From the NCBI GenBank assembly GCA_902806365.1, contig CADCWJ010000748.1, positions 1 to 5,323 of the forward strand: DNA of 5,323 nucleotides, read 5' to 3'. The stretch's first letter is position 1. Each line of letters opens with the position of its first letter. Shown in pieces: positions 1 to 5,323 of this stretch. Source of the DNA: an uncultured Thermomicrobiales bacterium. Lineage in GTDB: Bacteria > Chloroflexota > Chloroflexia > Thermomicrobiales > UBA6265. The translations under genes were made by a program, and so were the position numbers. Below the pieces are notes generated by a model that was given only the letters and a program-made list of their open reading frames with translations, was not told where the DNA came from and ran no database searches.

Positions 1-876
1 ACGAGCGGTCTGGAAGCGATCGGCCGGATCCTTCGCCATCGCCTGCATGACGATCGCATCGAGCTCCTCCGGGATGTGCCGCCCCGGTGCTCTGCGAGAG
101 GGAGGAACCGGCTGGCGCTGGATGTGGGCCAGCATTATCGCCACCGGTGTCGGTGCATTGAACGGCATCTGGCCGGTCAGCATCTCGTAGAGCACGACTC
201 CAACCGCATAAATGTCGGTCGTCTCTCCGAGCGTTCCTGCCTGCGCCTGCTCCGGAGCCATATAGGCTGCCGTCCCGACCGTCGTTCCAGCCGAGGTCAG
301 CCCAACATCGATTGCGGCCTGGGCTATCCCAAAGTCGGTCACCCGGGCGATTCCATCTCGCCCGATCAGGACGTTTTGTGGCTTGATGTCGCGATGAATG
401 ATCCCGGCGGCGTGGACCGCGGTCAGCCCGGCGAGAACTTGCGTCGTCAGCTCCCGCGCCCGCTCCGGGTCCAGCGCTCCGAGTCGAGCGATCATCTGCT
501 TTAGATCTTCACCGTCGATGTACTGCATGACGATGTACAGCGAGTCGTCCTGCTCACCGAAGTCATAGACATCAACCACATTGCCCTGGGAGATCGAGGC
601 GGCGGCGCGAGCCTCGCGCTCGAAGCGCTGGACATAGCCGGTGTCCAGCGCATGATCCTGACGAAGGATCTTGATCGCGACATTGCGACCCAGGCGATGA
701 TCGTGCCCTCGATAGGTAACGGCGGTCGCCCCGGAGCCGATCTCTTCCCGAACTTCGTAGCGGTCAGCCAGGAGCGTGGGTACACCAGCAGCCGAACCGA
801 CGCGATCCGCACGTCGCTCGTTCGCCACAACTGTGTTCTGGTGCTCATCTCGCTCGAACTGGGCCAAGCTCGCCAC
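1..876 (-). CDS. Hanks-type Ser/Thr protein kinase (PknB-like), N-terminal part, cut by the left window edge
   Basis: The protein phosphorylates Ser/Thr residues of target proteins from the cytoplasm. The 292 codons present contain nearly the whole catalytic domain. Numbering from the GTG at 876: glycine loop 47-57 (GSGATAVTYRG), ATP-anchoring Lys69 in VAIK, helix-C Glu88, catalytic loop HRDIKPQN 161-168 (Asp163, Lys165, Asn168), DFG 181-183, activation segment to APE 207-209, Asp221 of DIYAVG, and Arg287 in the RF of subdomain XI. All key catalytic residues are present, so it should be active. No stop occurs before position 1; in this family the missing part usually holds a juxtamembrane linker, one TM helix and often PASTA or other sensor repeats, which cannot be seen here. 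An in-frame TAG lies four codons above the GTG, which limits the start. A TTG at 867 lies 9 nt after an AGGGGA (877-882) and is a rival start. The gene is divergent from the transporter gene. The kinase call is secure; its substrate is unknown. Confidence 0.95.
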   Translation of the reverse strand, partial: MASLAQFERDEHQNTVVANERRADRVGSAAGVPTLLADRYEVREEIGSGATAVTYRGHDHRLGRNVAIKILRQDHALDTGYVQRFEREARAAASISQGNVVDVYDFGEQDDSLYIVMQYIDGEDLKQMIARLGALDPERARELTTQVLAGLTAVHAAGIIHRDIKPQNVLIGRDGIARVTDFGIAQAAIDVGLTSAGTTVGTAAYMAPEQAQAGTLGETTDIYAVGVVLYEMLTGQMPFNAPTPVAIMLAHIQRQPVPPSRRAPGRHIPEELDAIVMQAMAKDPADRFQTAR

Positions 877-921
877 TCCCCTGGTCTTCTACGCTGTCGA
901 TATCGGGTTCAGGCGAAGAGC

Positions 922-1055
922 GTTGCGATGCGTTGGGTTCTTCCATGCAATCGGCGCGCCCCTGTCTCCCGCGCCACCATGCCGACAGTGTTCAATGATA
1001 CGTGAAGGGCTTCAAATCGCCGGAACCTTGTTCACACCGGCAAATGTTGCGATGC
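922..1055 (+). repeat. Exact 10-bp direct repeat (two copies) in the divergent intergenic region
   Basis: GTTGCGATGC occurs at 922-931 and again at 1046-1055 in the same orientation, with starts 124 nt apart. The first copy is followed by another GCGTTG, giving a locally repetitive GCGTTGCGATGCGTTG. The second copy covers the putative -35 hexamer of the transporter promoter. An exact 10-mer repeat within about 300 nt is uncommon but not impossible by chance. It could be a pair of binding sites for one regulator; that is inference. Confidence 0.4.
995..1000 (-). promoter_or_regulatory. Candidate -10 element for the Ser/Thr kinase gene
   Basis: On the minus strand this reads TATCAT, five of six matches to the sigma-70 type -10 consensus TATAAT. 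It lies about 120 nt above the kinase start, in the more AT-rich part of the gap. No good -35 hexamer sits 16-18 nt upstream, so support is one hexamer only. Confidence 0.25.
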
Positions 1056-1074
1056 TGGCTCCGGTTGCTTTAAC
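1047..1074 (+). promoter_or_regulatory. Candidate weak promoter for the MFS transporter gene
   Basis: TTGCGA (1047-1052) and TTTAAC (1069-1074) are separated by 16 nt. Each matches four of six positions of the housekeeping -35 and -10 consensus. Transcription would start near 1081 and give a leader of about 90 nt containing the 1134-1158 hairpin. The -35-like hexamer lies inside one copy of the 10-bp direct repeat. Matches of this quality can occur by chance. Confidence 0.22.
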
Positions 1075-1133
1075 TCTTCAGGCGTCGCGCCGTTTCGCGC
1101 CTTCCTGTCGCCACGCTCGATCACGACATGAGG

Positions 1134-1158
1134 CGCCCTTCGCCTGGCTCGAAGGGCG
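1134..1158 (+). repeat. Perfect 9-bp inverted repeat / leader hairpin before the MFS start
   Basis: CGCCCTTCG at 1134-1142 is the exact reverse complement of CGAAGGGCG at 1150-1158, with a 7-nt loop (CCTGGCT). The right arm ends 3 nt before the GGGGA ribosome binding site (1162-1166) and 14 nt before the ATG at 1173. In RNA it would form a stable GC-rich stem beside the ribosome landing site. In DNA it could be a dyad operator. No U-run follows, so it is not a classical intrinsic terminator. Confidence 0.6.
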
Positions 1159-1172
1159 ACCGGGGACAGGGC

Positions 1173-2438
1173 ATGGCGCGACACACGGAGTTGGGACTCA
1201 GCAGGCAGACCCGGACCATCCTCATCTGGATGTGCGTGCTGATCAGCGTCAACCAGTTTGGCTTCGGTGCGATCGTCCCGGTCATCGCCCTGTACGCCGA
1301 GGACTTTGGCGTCAGCCAGACGGCAATCGGACTGACGATCGCGATCTATGGCCTCGCCCGCTTCCTCGTCAATGTTCCGGCCGGGACCGTCGCCGATCGC
1401 GCCGGGCGTCGGGCGACGCTTGCCATCGGTGGGTTGACGACGGTGGTTGGCACCGTTATCTGCGCTGTTTCCCCGACCTATGAGGTCTTTCTGATCGCAC
1501 GTTTCATCGCCGGGGCCGGCGCCGCGTTCGTGCTTACCGGCGGTCAGATCGTGCTCGCCGACATCGCGTCTCCCCACAACCGGGGGCGAGTGATGTCGAT
1601 CTACCAGGGCGTGTTCCTGTTCAGTGTCGGCGCCGGGGCCTGGCCGGGTGGGTGGCTGGCTGACCGGTTCAGTCTCTCCACTCCGTTCTGGGCCAACGCC
1701 ATGCTCGCGGCCGTGGTGACGCTCCTCGCCTGGTTCCTTGTCCCGGAGACGCGCGGCTTGCGCGATGCCTCCGTGAAACGGTCACCAGCGCCGGTCCCGA
1801 TGCCGTTCGCCGCGCAAGCGAGGCTCCTGGCCGCGACGCCGGGGTTTCTGCTCATCAGCGTCGTCAGCTTCGCCGGGTTCTTCGCTCGCACCGGAGGACT
1901 TTTCAACGTCATCCCGCTGCTGGCGGAGGAGGATATCGGCCTCTCGCCGGATCAGATCGGGATGGGGATCGGGATGATCAGCATCGTTGGGTTGGTGATC
2001 GTCTATCCCTCGGGCGCGCTCGTCGACAGGTTCGGGCGCAAGGCAGTGATCGTGCCGTCGATGCTCTGCTCGGGAATCGCGATTCTCGGCTACGGCATCG
2101 CCGACTCGTACACGGCTTTTCTGATCAGCTCGGCGTTCTGGAGCGCGGCGAGCGGCATCTCCGGCGCCGCACCCGCCGCCTACGCCGCCGACATTGCCCC
2201 GCCGGGGATGACCGCCCCCGCCCTTGGCATCTATCGCGCCCTTGCGGACTTCGGGTACGTCGCCGGGCCGCTCCTGCTTGGCGTGATCTCCGACGTACTC
2301 TCTCCGGAATCGGCCCTCCTGTTTACGGCGGTCATGCTTGTCGCAAGCGGCACGGTCTTCGCGCTGCGGGCACCCGAATCGCTCCCGTCACGCCCGGCGC
2401 CCGTGATCAACCGGGAGCCAGTCAAGGGCGACACCTGA
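1173..2438 (+). CDS. MFS transporter, DHA1-like drug/solute efflux permease
   Basis: This 421-residue inner-membrane protein should be a secondary transporter, probably a proton-driven exporter of drugs or small metabolites. About 12 hydrophobic segments fall in two halves of six, with a polar central loop near residues 192-215. The MFS motif A loop between helices 2 and 3 is GTVADRAGRR (71-80, Asp75 and Arg76), and a matching GALVDRFGRK lies in the second half (281-290). A glycine/proline-rich helix 5 (about 150-162, GAGAWPGG) resembles the antiporter motif C, and PETRG (191-195) ends the first half. The start at 1173 is chosen because GGGGA lies 6 nt upstream. An in-frame ATG at 1128 has no ribosome binding site and would put the 1134-1158 hairpin in the coding region. 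The length is normal for DHA1 permeases. The gene converges on the histidine kinase gene with 5 nt between stops. Substrate cannot be told from sequence; efflux is inferred from motifs. Confidence 0.92.
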   Translation: MARHTELGLSRQTRTILIWMCVLISVNQFGFGAIVPVIALYAEDFGVSQTAIGLTIAIYGLARFLVNVPAGTVADRAGRRATLAIGGLTTVVGTVICAVSPTYEVFLIARFIAGAGAAFVLTGGQIVLADIASPHNRGRVMSIYQGVFLFSVGAGAWPGGWLADRFSLSTPFWANAMLAAVVTLLAWFLVPETRGLRDASVKRSPAPVPMPFAAQARLLAATPGFLLISVVSFAGFFARTGGLFNVIPLLAEEDIGLSPDQIGMGIGMISIVGLVIVYPSGALVDRFGRKAVIVPSMLCSGIAILGYGIADSYTAFLISSAFWSAASGISGAAPAAYAADIAPPGMTAPALGIYRALADFGYVAGPLLLGVISDVLSPESALLFTAVMLVASGTVFALRAPESLPSRPAPVINREPVKGDT

Positions 2439-2448
2439 CCCGGTCAGG
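2434..2448. terminator. Palindrome spanning both convergent stop codons; possible bidirectional hairpin
   Basis: CCTGACC (2434-2440) and GGTCAGG (2442-2448) are perfect reverse complements around one C. The two TGA stops (plus strand 2436-2438, minus strand 2444-2446) sit inside the arms. A second palindrome, CCGCCGGCGG (2450-2459), follows, and GGGCGAC (2426-2432) pairs with GTCGCCC (2465-2471) around the whole block. There is no T-run on either side, so factor-independent termination is uncertain. Because the intergenic gap is only 5 nt, any terminator for these convergent genes must lie here or inside the coding regions. Confidence 0.35.
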
Positions 2449-4297
2449 ACCGCCGGCGGCGTGCGTCGCCCGGACGGTTGGGAAGCGTGAACCGGAAGGT
2501 CGCCCCCTTTCCGACATCACTTTCGACCGAGATTTCCCCACCGTGCGACTGGACGATATGCTTGGCGATCGCCAGGCCGAGCCCGGTACCCTCCGAACGA
2601 CGAGCCTTGTCAGACTTGTAGAATCGCTCGAACAGCCTCGACTGCTCCTCCCTGGCGATGCCGACCCCGGTGTCTCCCACGGTTATCTCGGTCGTGCCGT
2701 CCCGTTGCGCCACGGCCAGTGACACCTCGCCCCCATGAGGCGTGAATTTGATCGCGTTATGAACGAGGTTGATCAGTACCTGCTCGATCCGAACGCGGTC
2801 CACTTCAATGGGGACCAGGTGCTCGCCCCTTGCGACGGTCATCGTCAGACCGGCGCGTTCCAGTTGGGGGCGCAGCCGGTCGGCACCGGCCATCACCAAC
2901 TCCCCCGGGTCGATCCACTCCAGCCGCATCTTCGAGCGCCCCGCCTCGAGCCGCGCCAGGTCGAGCAAGTCTTCGACGAGCGCCGTCAGCCGATCGACCT
3001 CGCCCACGATCCGGCCCAGGAATTCCTTGGCGACGCGCTCATCCTCGACCGCGCCTGACTCCAGTGTCTCGACCACGGCCCGGATCGATGTCAGCGGCGT
3101 GCGCAGCTCATGGGACACGTTGGCCACGAACTCGCGCCGTACCGTTTCAAGGCGCCGCAGCTCGGAAATGTCGCGCAGCACCACCAACCCCAATCGTTCC
3201 CGCGTTCCGGTGACCACCGACGCCGTCGTCAACAACGTCCGGCGGTTCAACCCGTGCTCGATCGTGGCCTGGGGAGTCGACGCGCCCTCCAGCGCCTGAC
3301 GCAGGAGATGCTGCAACTCGTAATCCCGGCAGACGAGGACGAACGGCTGCCCGATTGCAGACGCTTCACTGGTTTCGAGGAGCTGTTCCGCCGACGCGTT
3401 CAGGCGCAACACCAACCCCGCCTCATCGGTCAGTACCACGCCATCGGCCAGACCGGAGAGCACCGCTTCGAGCCGCGTCCGCGTCTGGTCAAGTGCATCC
3501 AGCGACGCCTGGAGCTCCTCGGTCATTGTGTTGAAGGCGTGACCGACCTCCGCCAGCTCGTGCGTCGCGACCGGAACCACCCGGGCCGTCAGATCGCCGG
3601 CAGCCACCGCGTGCGCCTGGTGCCGGAGGTCTTCCAGGGGCCGCGCGATCCGTCCGGAAATGAACCAGGCAATAGCGACCGACATCGCGATTGCCGCCGC
3701 CGCCGCCGCGAGGATCAGGCGCTGCACGCGCTGCACCGTGGAGTCGATCTCGGCGATCGGCACCGCGACGCGGCTGATCAGACCGGGCGTCCCGTCGATC
3801 GGGACCGCGACATAGAGAAACTGGGCGTCGATCGTCTCGCTCCACCGATTTTCGAACCCGCTGCCGTCGCGGCGGGCTTCGAGGATTTCCGGTCGCGAGG
3901 CGTGATTCTCCATAGTCGCCGGATCGGCATCGCTGTCGGCCAGTACCGTGCCGTCACCCGCGACGATGGTAAGGCGAGATTCAACGCGTGTGCCCAGCGC
4001 GTCCACAAGGGCGGCAACTTCCGTGCGAGACGCACCTGCGCCGATCACGCGGCTCACGCTATCGCCGACCAGCAATGCCTGTGCGGTGAGCTGGTCGGAC
4101 AGGCGATTCACATAGAGTTGCCGCGCGAGCGAGCCGAACAGAATCGCCAGACCAAGCAGGACCAGGGCGACCAAAGCGACGAACGGCAATGAGAGCCTGA
4201 GCCGCAATGATCCCCCGAACCGTTGGCGGACACCGCGAGCGATCCCACCAGGTCGTACGTTACGCCATTGCCGCCCGACGCCTTCAATCGACGACAT
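2444..4297 (-). CDS. Sensor histidine kinase, PhoR/PnpS-like (TM, sensor, HAMP, PAS, HisKA, HATPase)
   Basis: This 617-residue membrane kinase senses an outside signal, autophosphorylates on His396 and passes phosphate to the adjacent regulator. Order: basic N-terminus; TM1 about 35-57; extracellular sensor about 58-191; TM2 about 194-213, starting with six alanines; HAMP about 213-265 (IARPLEDL); PAS about 274-378; HisKA with SHELRTP at 395-401; HATPase with N-box Asn514 (HNAIKF), G1 box GDTGVGI 541-547, F-box FERFY 556-560 and G2 box GTGLGL 570-575. The H-box ExxT (Glu397, Thr400) suggests phosphatase activity as well. The sensor has DGTVLADSDADP followed by TMENHASRPEI, the style of the PhoR/PnpS single-Cache domain. 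The ATG at 4297 overlaps the regulator end by 14 nt, which implies translational coupling, and no strong ribosome binding site is seen. No domain is missing. Histidine kinase identity is secure; a phosphate signal is only inferred from the sensor. Confidence 0.96.
   Translation of the reverse strand: MSSIEGVGRQWRNVRPGGIARGVRQRFGGSLRLRLSLPFVALVALVLLGLAILFGSLARQLYVNRLSDQLTAQALLVGDSVSRVIGAGASRTEVAALVDALGTRVESRLTIVAGDGTVLADSDADPATMENHASRPEILEARRDGSGFENRWSETIDAQFLYVAVPIDGTPGLISRVAVPIAEIDSTVQRVQRLILAAAAAAIAMSVAIAWFISGRIARPLEDLRHQAHAVAAGDLTARVVPVATHELAEVGHAFNTMTEELQASLDALDQTRTRLEAVLSGLADGVVLTDEAGLVLRLNASAEQLLETSEASAIGQPFVLVCRDYELQHLLRQALEGASTPQATIEHGLNRRTLLTTASVVTGTRERLGLVVLRDISELRRLETVRREFVANVSHELRTPLTSIRAVVETLESGAVEDERVAKEFLGRIVGEVDRLTALVEDLLDLARLEAGRSKMRLEWIDPGELVMAGADRLRPQLERAGLTMTVARGEHLVPIEVDRVRIEQVLINLVHNAIKFTPHGGEVSLAVAQRDGTTEITVGDTGVGIAREEQSRLFERFYKSDKARRSEGTGLGLAIAKHIVQSHGGEISVESDVGKGATFRFTLPNRPGDARRRRS
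3693..3710. repeat. Short GCC triplet run coding polyalanine in TM2 of the histidine kinase
   Basis: Five GCC triplets and one GCG follow each other on the plus strand. Read on the minus strand they encode most of the six-alanine run (residues 197-202) at the outer start of the second membrane helix. Such runs can vary in length by slippage in steps of one residue. The run is short, so this is a minor feature. Confidence 0.5.
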
Positions 4298-5075
4298 GGG
4301 AAACGAACCGGTAGCCGTGCCCGCGCACGGTCACGATCCGGCGCGGTTGGGCAGGATCATCCTCGATCTTCTGGCGCAGCCACCGGACGTGAACATCGAC
4401 CGTACGCGTATCGACGTGGTAGGCGTAGCCCCACACCTCACGCAGCAGGGCCTCCCGCGTGAGCACGATTTCCGGCTGCCTGACAAAGTACGCCAGGAGA
4501 TCGAATTCCTTCGGCTTGAGGTCCAGCATCTCCCCCGCGACGGAGGCACGACGTCGCGGTACGTCAATCGCCACATCGCCGGATTCGATTCTTCCGGAAT
4601 CCAGCTGGGCGCGGCCGGCGACCGGGGCCCCGGGCCGGCGAGCGGGCTCAACGGTCGCGGAAGCCGGCTCGCCCGCGGCCGTCACCATTTTCGCGCGCCG
4701 AAGCATGGCCCGCACGCGCGCTACCAGTTCACGCATCGCGAACGGCTTGACCAGGAAGTCGTCTGCCCCCAGTTCCAGCCCGACGACCCGGTCGATTTCT
4801 TCGCCACGGGCAGAGAGCAGGATGATCGGAACGGTGGATTCCTCCCGGATCGTGCGGCAAACCTCAAAGCCGTCCATTCCGGGCAACATGATGTCCAGCA
4901 CGACGACATCGGGGTTGGCCGATCGCGCCGTTTCGATAGCCTCCAGGCCATCGGACGCGAACACGACCTTCAGCCCCTCACGGCGAAGATTGATGGCCAC
5001 GGTCTCGCGAACGATCGGCTCGTCGTCAACGATCAGGATCAGCTTGCCCTGTTCGACGGACCGCGCCTGGTGCAT
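4284..5075 (-). CDS. OmpR/PhoB-family two-component response regulator
   Basis: This 263-residue cytoplasmic transcription factor should be phosphorylated by the downstream histidine kinase and then bind promoter DNA. The receiver domain spans about 11-126: acidic pair Asp17-Asp18, phospho-acceptor Asp61 in VVLDIMLPGMDGFE, Ser88 in the Thr/Ser switch position, and Lys110 in LVKPF. The winged-helix effector domain spans about 163-259, with LKPKEFDLLAYF, RTVDVHVRWLRQKIE and the terminal RGHGYRF wing. Between them lies an unusually long linker (about 127-163) rich in Pro, Ala, Gly and Arg; PhoB/WalR-type proteins usually have a much shorter one. The ATG at 5075 is chosen because GAGGGA lies 6 nt upstream and the receiver starts about 10 residues later. 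An in-frame ATG at 5201 would add 42 residues unlike any receiver and would swallow the promoter. The stop overlaps the kinase start by 14 nt. PhoB/RegX3-like function is inferred from the partner sensor. Confidence 0.96.
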   Translation of the reverse strand: MHQARSVEQGKLILIVDDEPIVRETVAINLRREGLKVVFASDGLEAIETARSANPDVVVLDIMLPGMDGFEVCRTIREESTVPIILLSARGEEIDRVVGLELGADDFLVKPFAMRELVARVRAMLRRAKMVTAAGEPASATVEPARRPGAPVAGRAQLDSGRIESGDVAIDVPRRRASVAGEMLDLKPKEFDLLAYFVRQPEIVLTREALLREVWGYAYHVDTRTVDVHVRWLRQKIEDDPAQPRRIVTVRGHGYRFVSHVVD

Positions 5076-5081
5076 CTCTGT

Positions 5082-5087
5082 TCCCTC
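5082..5087 (-). promoter_or_regulatory. Ribosome binding site that fixes the response regulator start
   Basis: GAGGGA on the minus strand lies 6 nt before the ATG at 5075. It is the clearest ribosome binding site on this strand, and it decides between this start and the longer in-frame ATG at 5201. Confidence 0.65.
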
Positions 5088-5139
5088 GTGGATCAATGGG
5101 AGCGCCGTGAAGTGTGCTGGTGCTCGCCGCCTCAGCTCC

Positions 5140-5145
5140 AGTATA
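5140..5145 (-). promoter_or_regulatory. -10 promoter element of the two-component operon
   Basis: The minus strand reads TATACT, five of six matches to TATAAT, in otherwise very GC-rich sequence. It lies 65 nt above the regulator ATG and would start transcription near 5133, giving a leader of about 58 nt with the ribosome binding site at its end. No good -35 hexamer is seen 16-18 nt upstream (the bases there read near CCGGTG). A weak -35 would fit a promoter that needs an activator, but I see no recognisable Pho box. Confidence 0.45.
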
Positions 5146-5187
5146 GCGACGGCCGCGTGGCGCACCGGCATGCACGGACCAACGGGG

Positions 5188-5218
5188 CGTCGGAATGACA
5201 CCGCGCGGCTGACCGACG
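5188..5218 (-). repeat. Weak inverted repeat after the gene ending at 5255
   Basis: CGTCGG (5188-5193) and CCGACG (5213-5218) are exact reverse complements around a 19-nt interior that contains the palindrome CCGCGCGG (5201-5208). It lies 37-67 nt past the stop at 5255 on the minus strand and upstream of the candidate operon promoter. It could form a hairpin that ends the upstream transcript, but no T-run follows and a 6-bp match is common in GC-rich DNA. Confidence 0.2.
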
Positions 5219-5254
5219 TTTCGGGAGGTGAACGCGTCCAGTCCGGGCTCGTGT

Positions 5255-5323
5255 TTAGCCGTGACGCCGACCGTGGACCAGCTCGACGATTCTCGCCAAC
5301 TGGTCGGGATCCGTCTCCGGCAG
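5255..5323 (-). CDS. C-terminal 22 codons of an unidentified protein, cut by the right window edge
   Basis: On the minus strand an open frame enters from the right edge, reads LPETDPDQLARIVELVHGRR followed by HG, and stops at TAA (5257-5255). The piece has an acidic start, an amphipathic helix-like middle and a basic end, as real protein C-termini often do. Strand and position (181 nt above the regulator start) fit a co-directional upstream gene. It is too short to name a family. Chance open frames of this length are common in GC-rich DNA, so the call rests on plausible composition and context only. Confidence 0.4.
   Translation of the reverse strand: MPETDPDQLARIVELVHGRRHG

Larger units (their letters stand above)
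877..1172. other. Divergent intergenic control region between kinase and transporter genes
   Basis: No convincing gene lies in these 296 bases. They separate a leftward kinase gene from a rightward MFS gene, so promoters for both should lie here. Local base use is more AT-rich around 990-1075 than in the flanking genes, as expected for promoters. The stretch holds an exact 10-bp direct repeat (922-931 and 1046-1055), weak promoter-like hexamers on each strand and a perfect inverted repeat at 1134-1158. The short open frame beginning ATG at 979 has only eight codons and no clear ribosome binding site, and is not called. Confidence 0.7.

Noticed and set aside
501..848. Minus-strand open frame starting ATG at 848
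   Set aside because: It is in another frame over the protein kinase, which has all Hanks motifs in its own frame. The translation is Ser/Arg-rich without motifs.
1128..1172. Longer transporter start at ATG 1128
   Set aside because: No ribosome binding site precedes it, and the 15 extra residues are polar and encoded by the inverted repeat. ATG 1173 has GGGGA at good spacing.
776..1483. Plus-strand open frame crossing the intergenic region into the transporter gene
   Set aside because: It overlaps both the kinase and the transporter in a wrong frame and shows no membrane or domain pattern.
1032..1577. Minus-strand open frame (181 codons) opposite the start of the transporter gene
   Set aside because: The translation is low-complexity, rich in Asp, Arg and Gly, and antisense to clear MFS sequence. 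It could read into the divergent region but nothing supports it.
3110..4192. Long plus-strand open frame (360 codons) opposite the histidine kinase gene
   Set aside because: It lies wholly antisense to a gene with complete, ordered kinase domains. Its translation is rich in Arg, Gln, His and Asp with no domain pattern, which is the typical shadow of GC-rich codon bias.
4296..5198. Plus-strand open frame (300 codons) opposite the response regulator gene
   Set aside because: It mirrors the regulator and its leader, has composition like an antisense shadow, has no recognisable domain and no ribosome binding site.
5076..5201. Longer response regulator start at ATG 5201
   Set aside because: The extra 42 residues do not resemble a receiver N-terminus, the candidate -10 would fall inside the gene, and ATG 5075 has GAGGGA 6 nt upstream.
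5229..5323. Possible plus-strand gene starting GTG near 5228 beside GGGAGG
   Set aside because: The GGGAGG abuts the GTG with no spacer, and the frame stays open only to the edge. The opposite strand gives a more protein-like C-terminus with a proper stop.

Overview
The window is GC-rich bacterial DNA with tightly packed genes. It holds signalling and transport genes only; I see no RNA gene, mobile element or CRISPR array. The kinase glycine-loop style, the PhoB/PhoR-like pair and the composition resemble Chloroflexota, perhaps Thermomicrobia or Sphaerobacter relatives. That placement rests on remembered family resemblance, not a search, and is tentative.

Layout, left to right. (1) Positions 1-876, minus strand: the N-terminal 292 codons of a Hanks-type (PknB-like) Ser/Thr protein kinase, an almost complete catalytic domain that runs off the left edge. 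(2) 877-1172: a divergent intergenic region with weak promoter-like elements, an exact 10-bp direct repeat, and a perfect 9-bp-stem inverted repeat just before the ribosome binding site of the next gene. (3) 1173-2438, plus strand: a complete 12-helix major facilitator superfamily efflux-type transporter. (4) 2439-2443: a 5-nt convergent gap inside a short palindrome that contains both stop codons. (5) 2444-4297, minus strand: a membrane sensor histidine kinase of PhoR/PnpS architecture (TM, extracellular sensor, TM, HAMP, PAS, HisKA, HATPase). (6) 4284-5075, minus strand: its cognate OmpR/PhoB-family response regulator, upstream of the kinase and overlapping it by 14 nt. (7) 5076-5254: the leader and promoter region of the two-component operon, with a good -10 hexamer. 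(8) 5255-5323, minus strand: the probable last 22 codons of another gene entering from the right edge.

The response regulator and histidine kinase clearly form one operon and one phosphorelay. The kinase carries the H-box with its ExxT phosphatase motif, and the regulator carries the aspartate acceptor and a winged-helix DNA-binding domain. The extracellular sensor has the sequence style of Gram-positive PhoR/PnpS, so phosphate or cell-envelope sensing is the leading hypothesis. The transporter and the Ser/Thr kinase are divergent and share one control region. Nothing in the sequence shows that they act with the two-component system. I see no strong evidence of an undescribed system; the most interesting signals are the control structures in the intergenic regions and the long linker of the response regulator.
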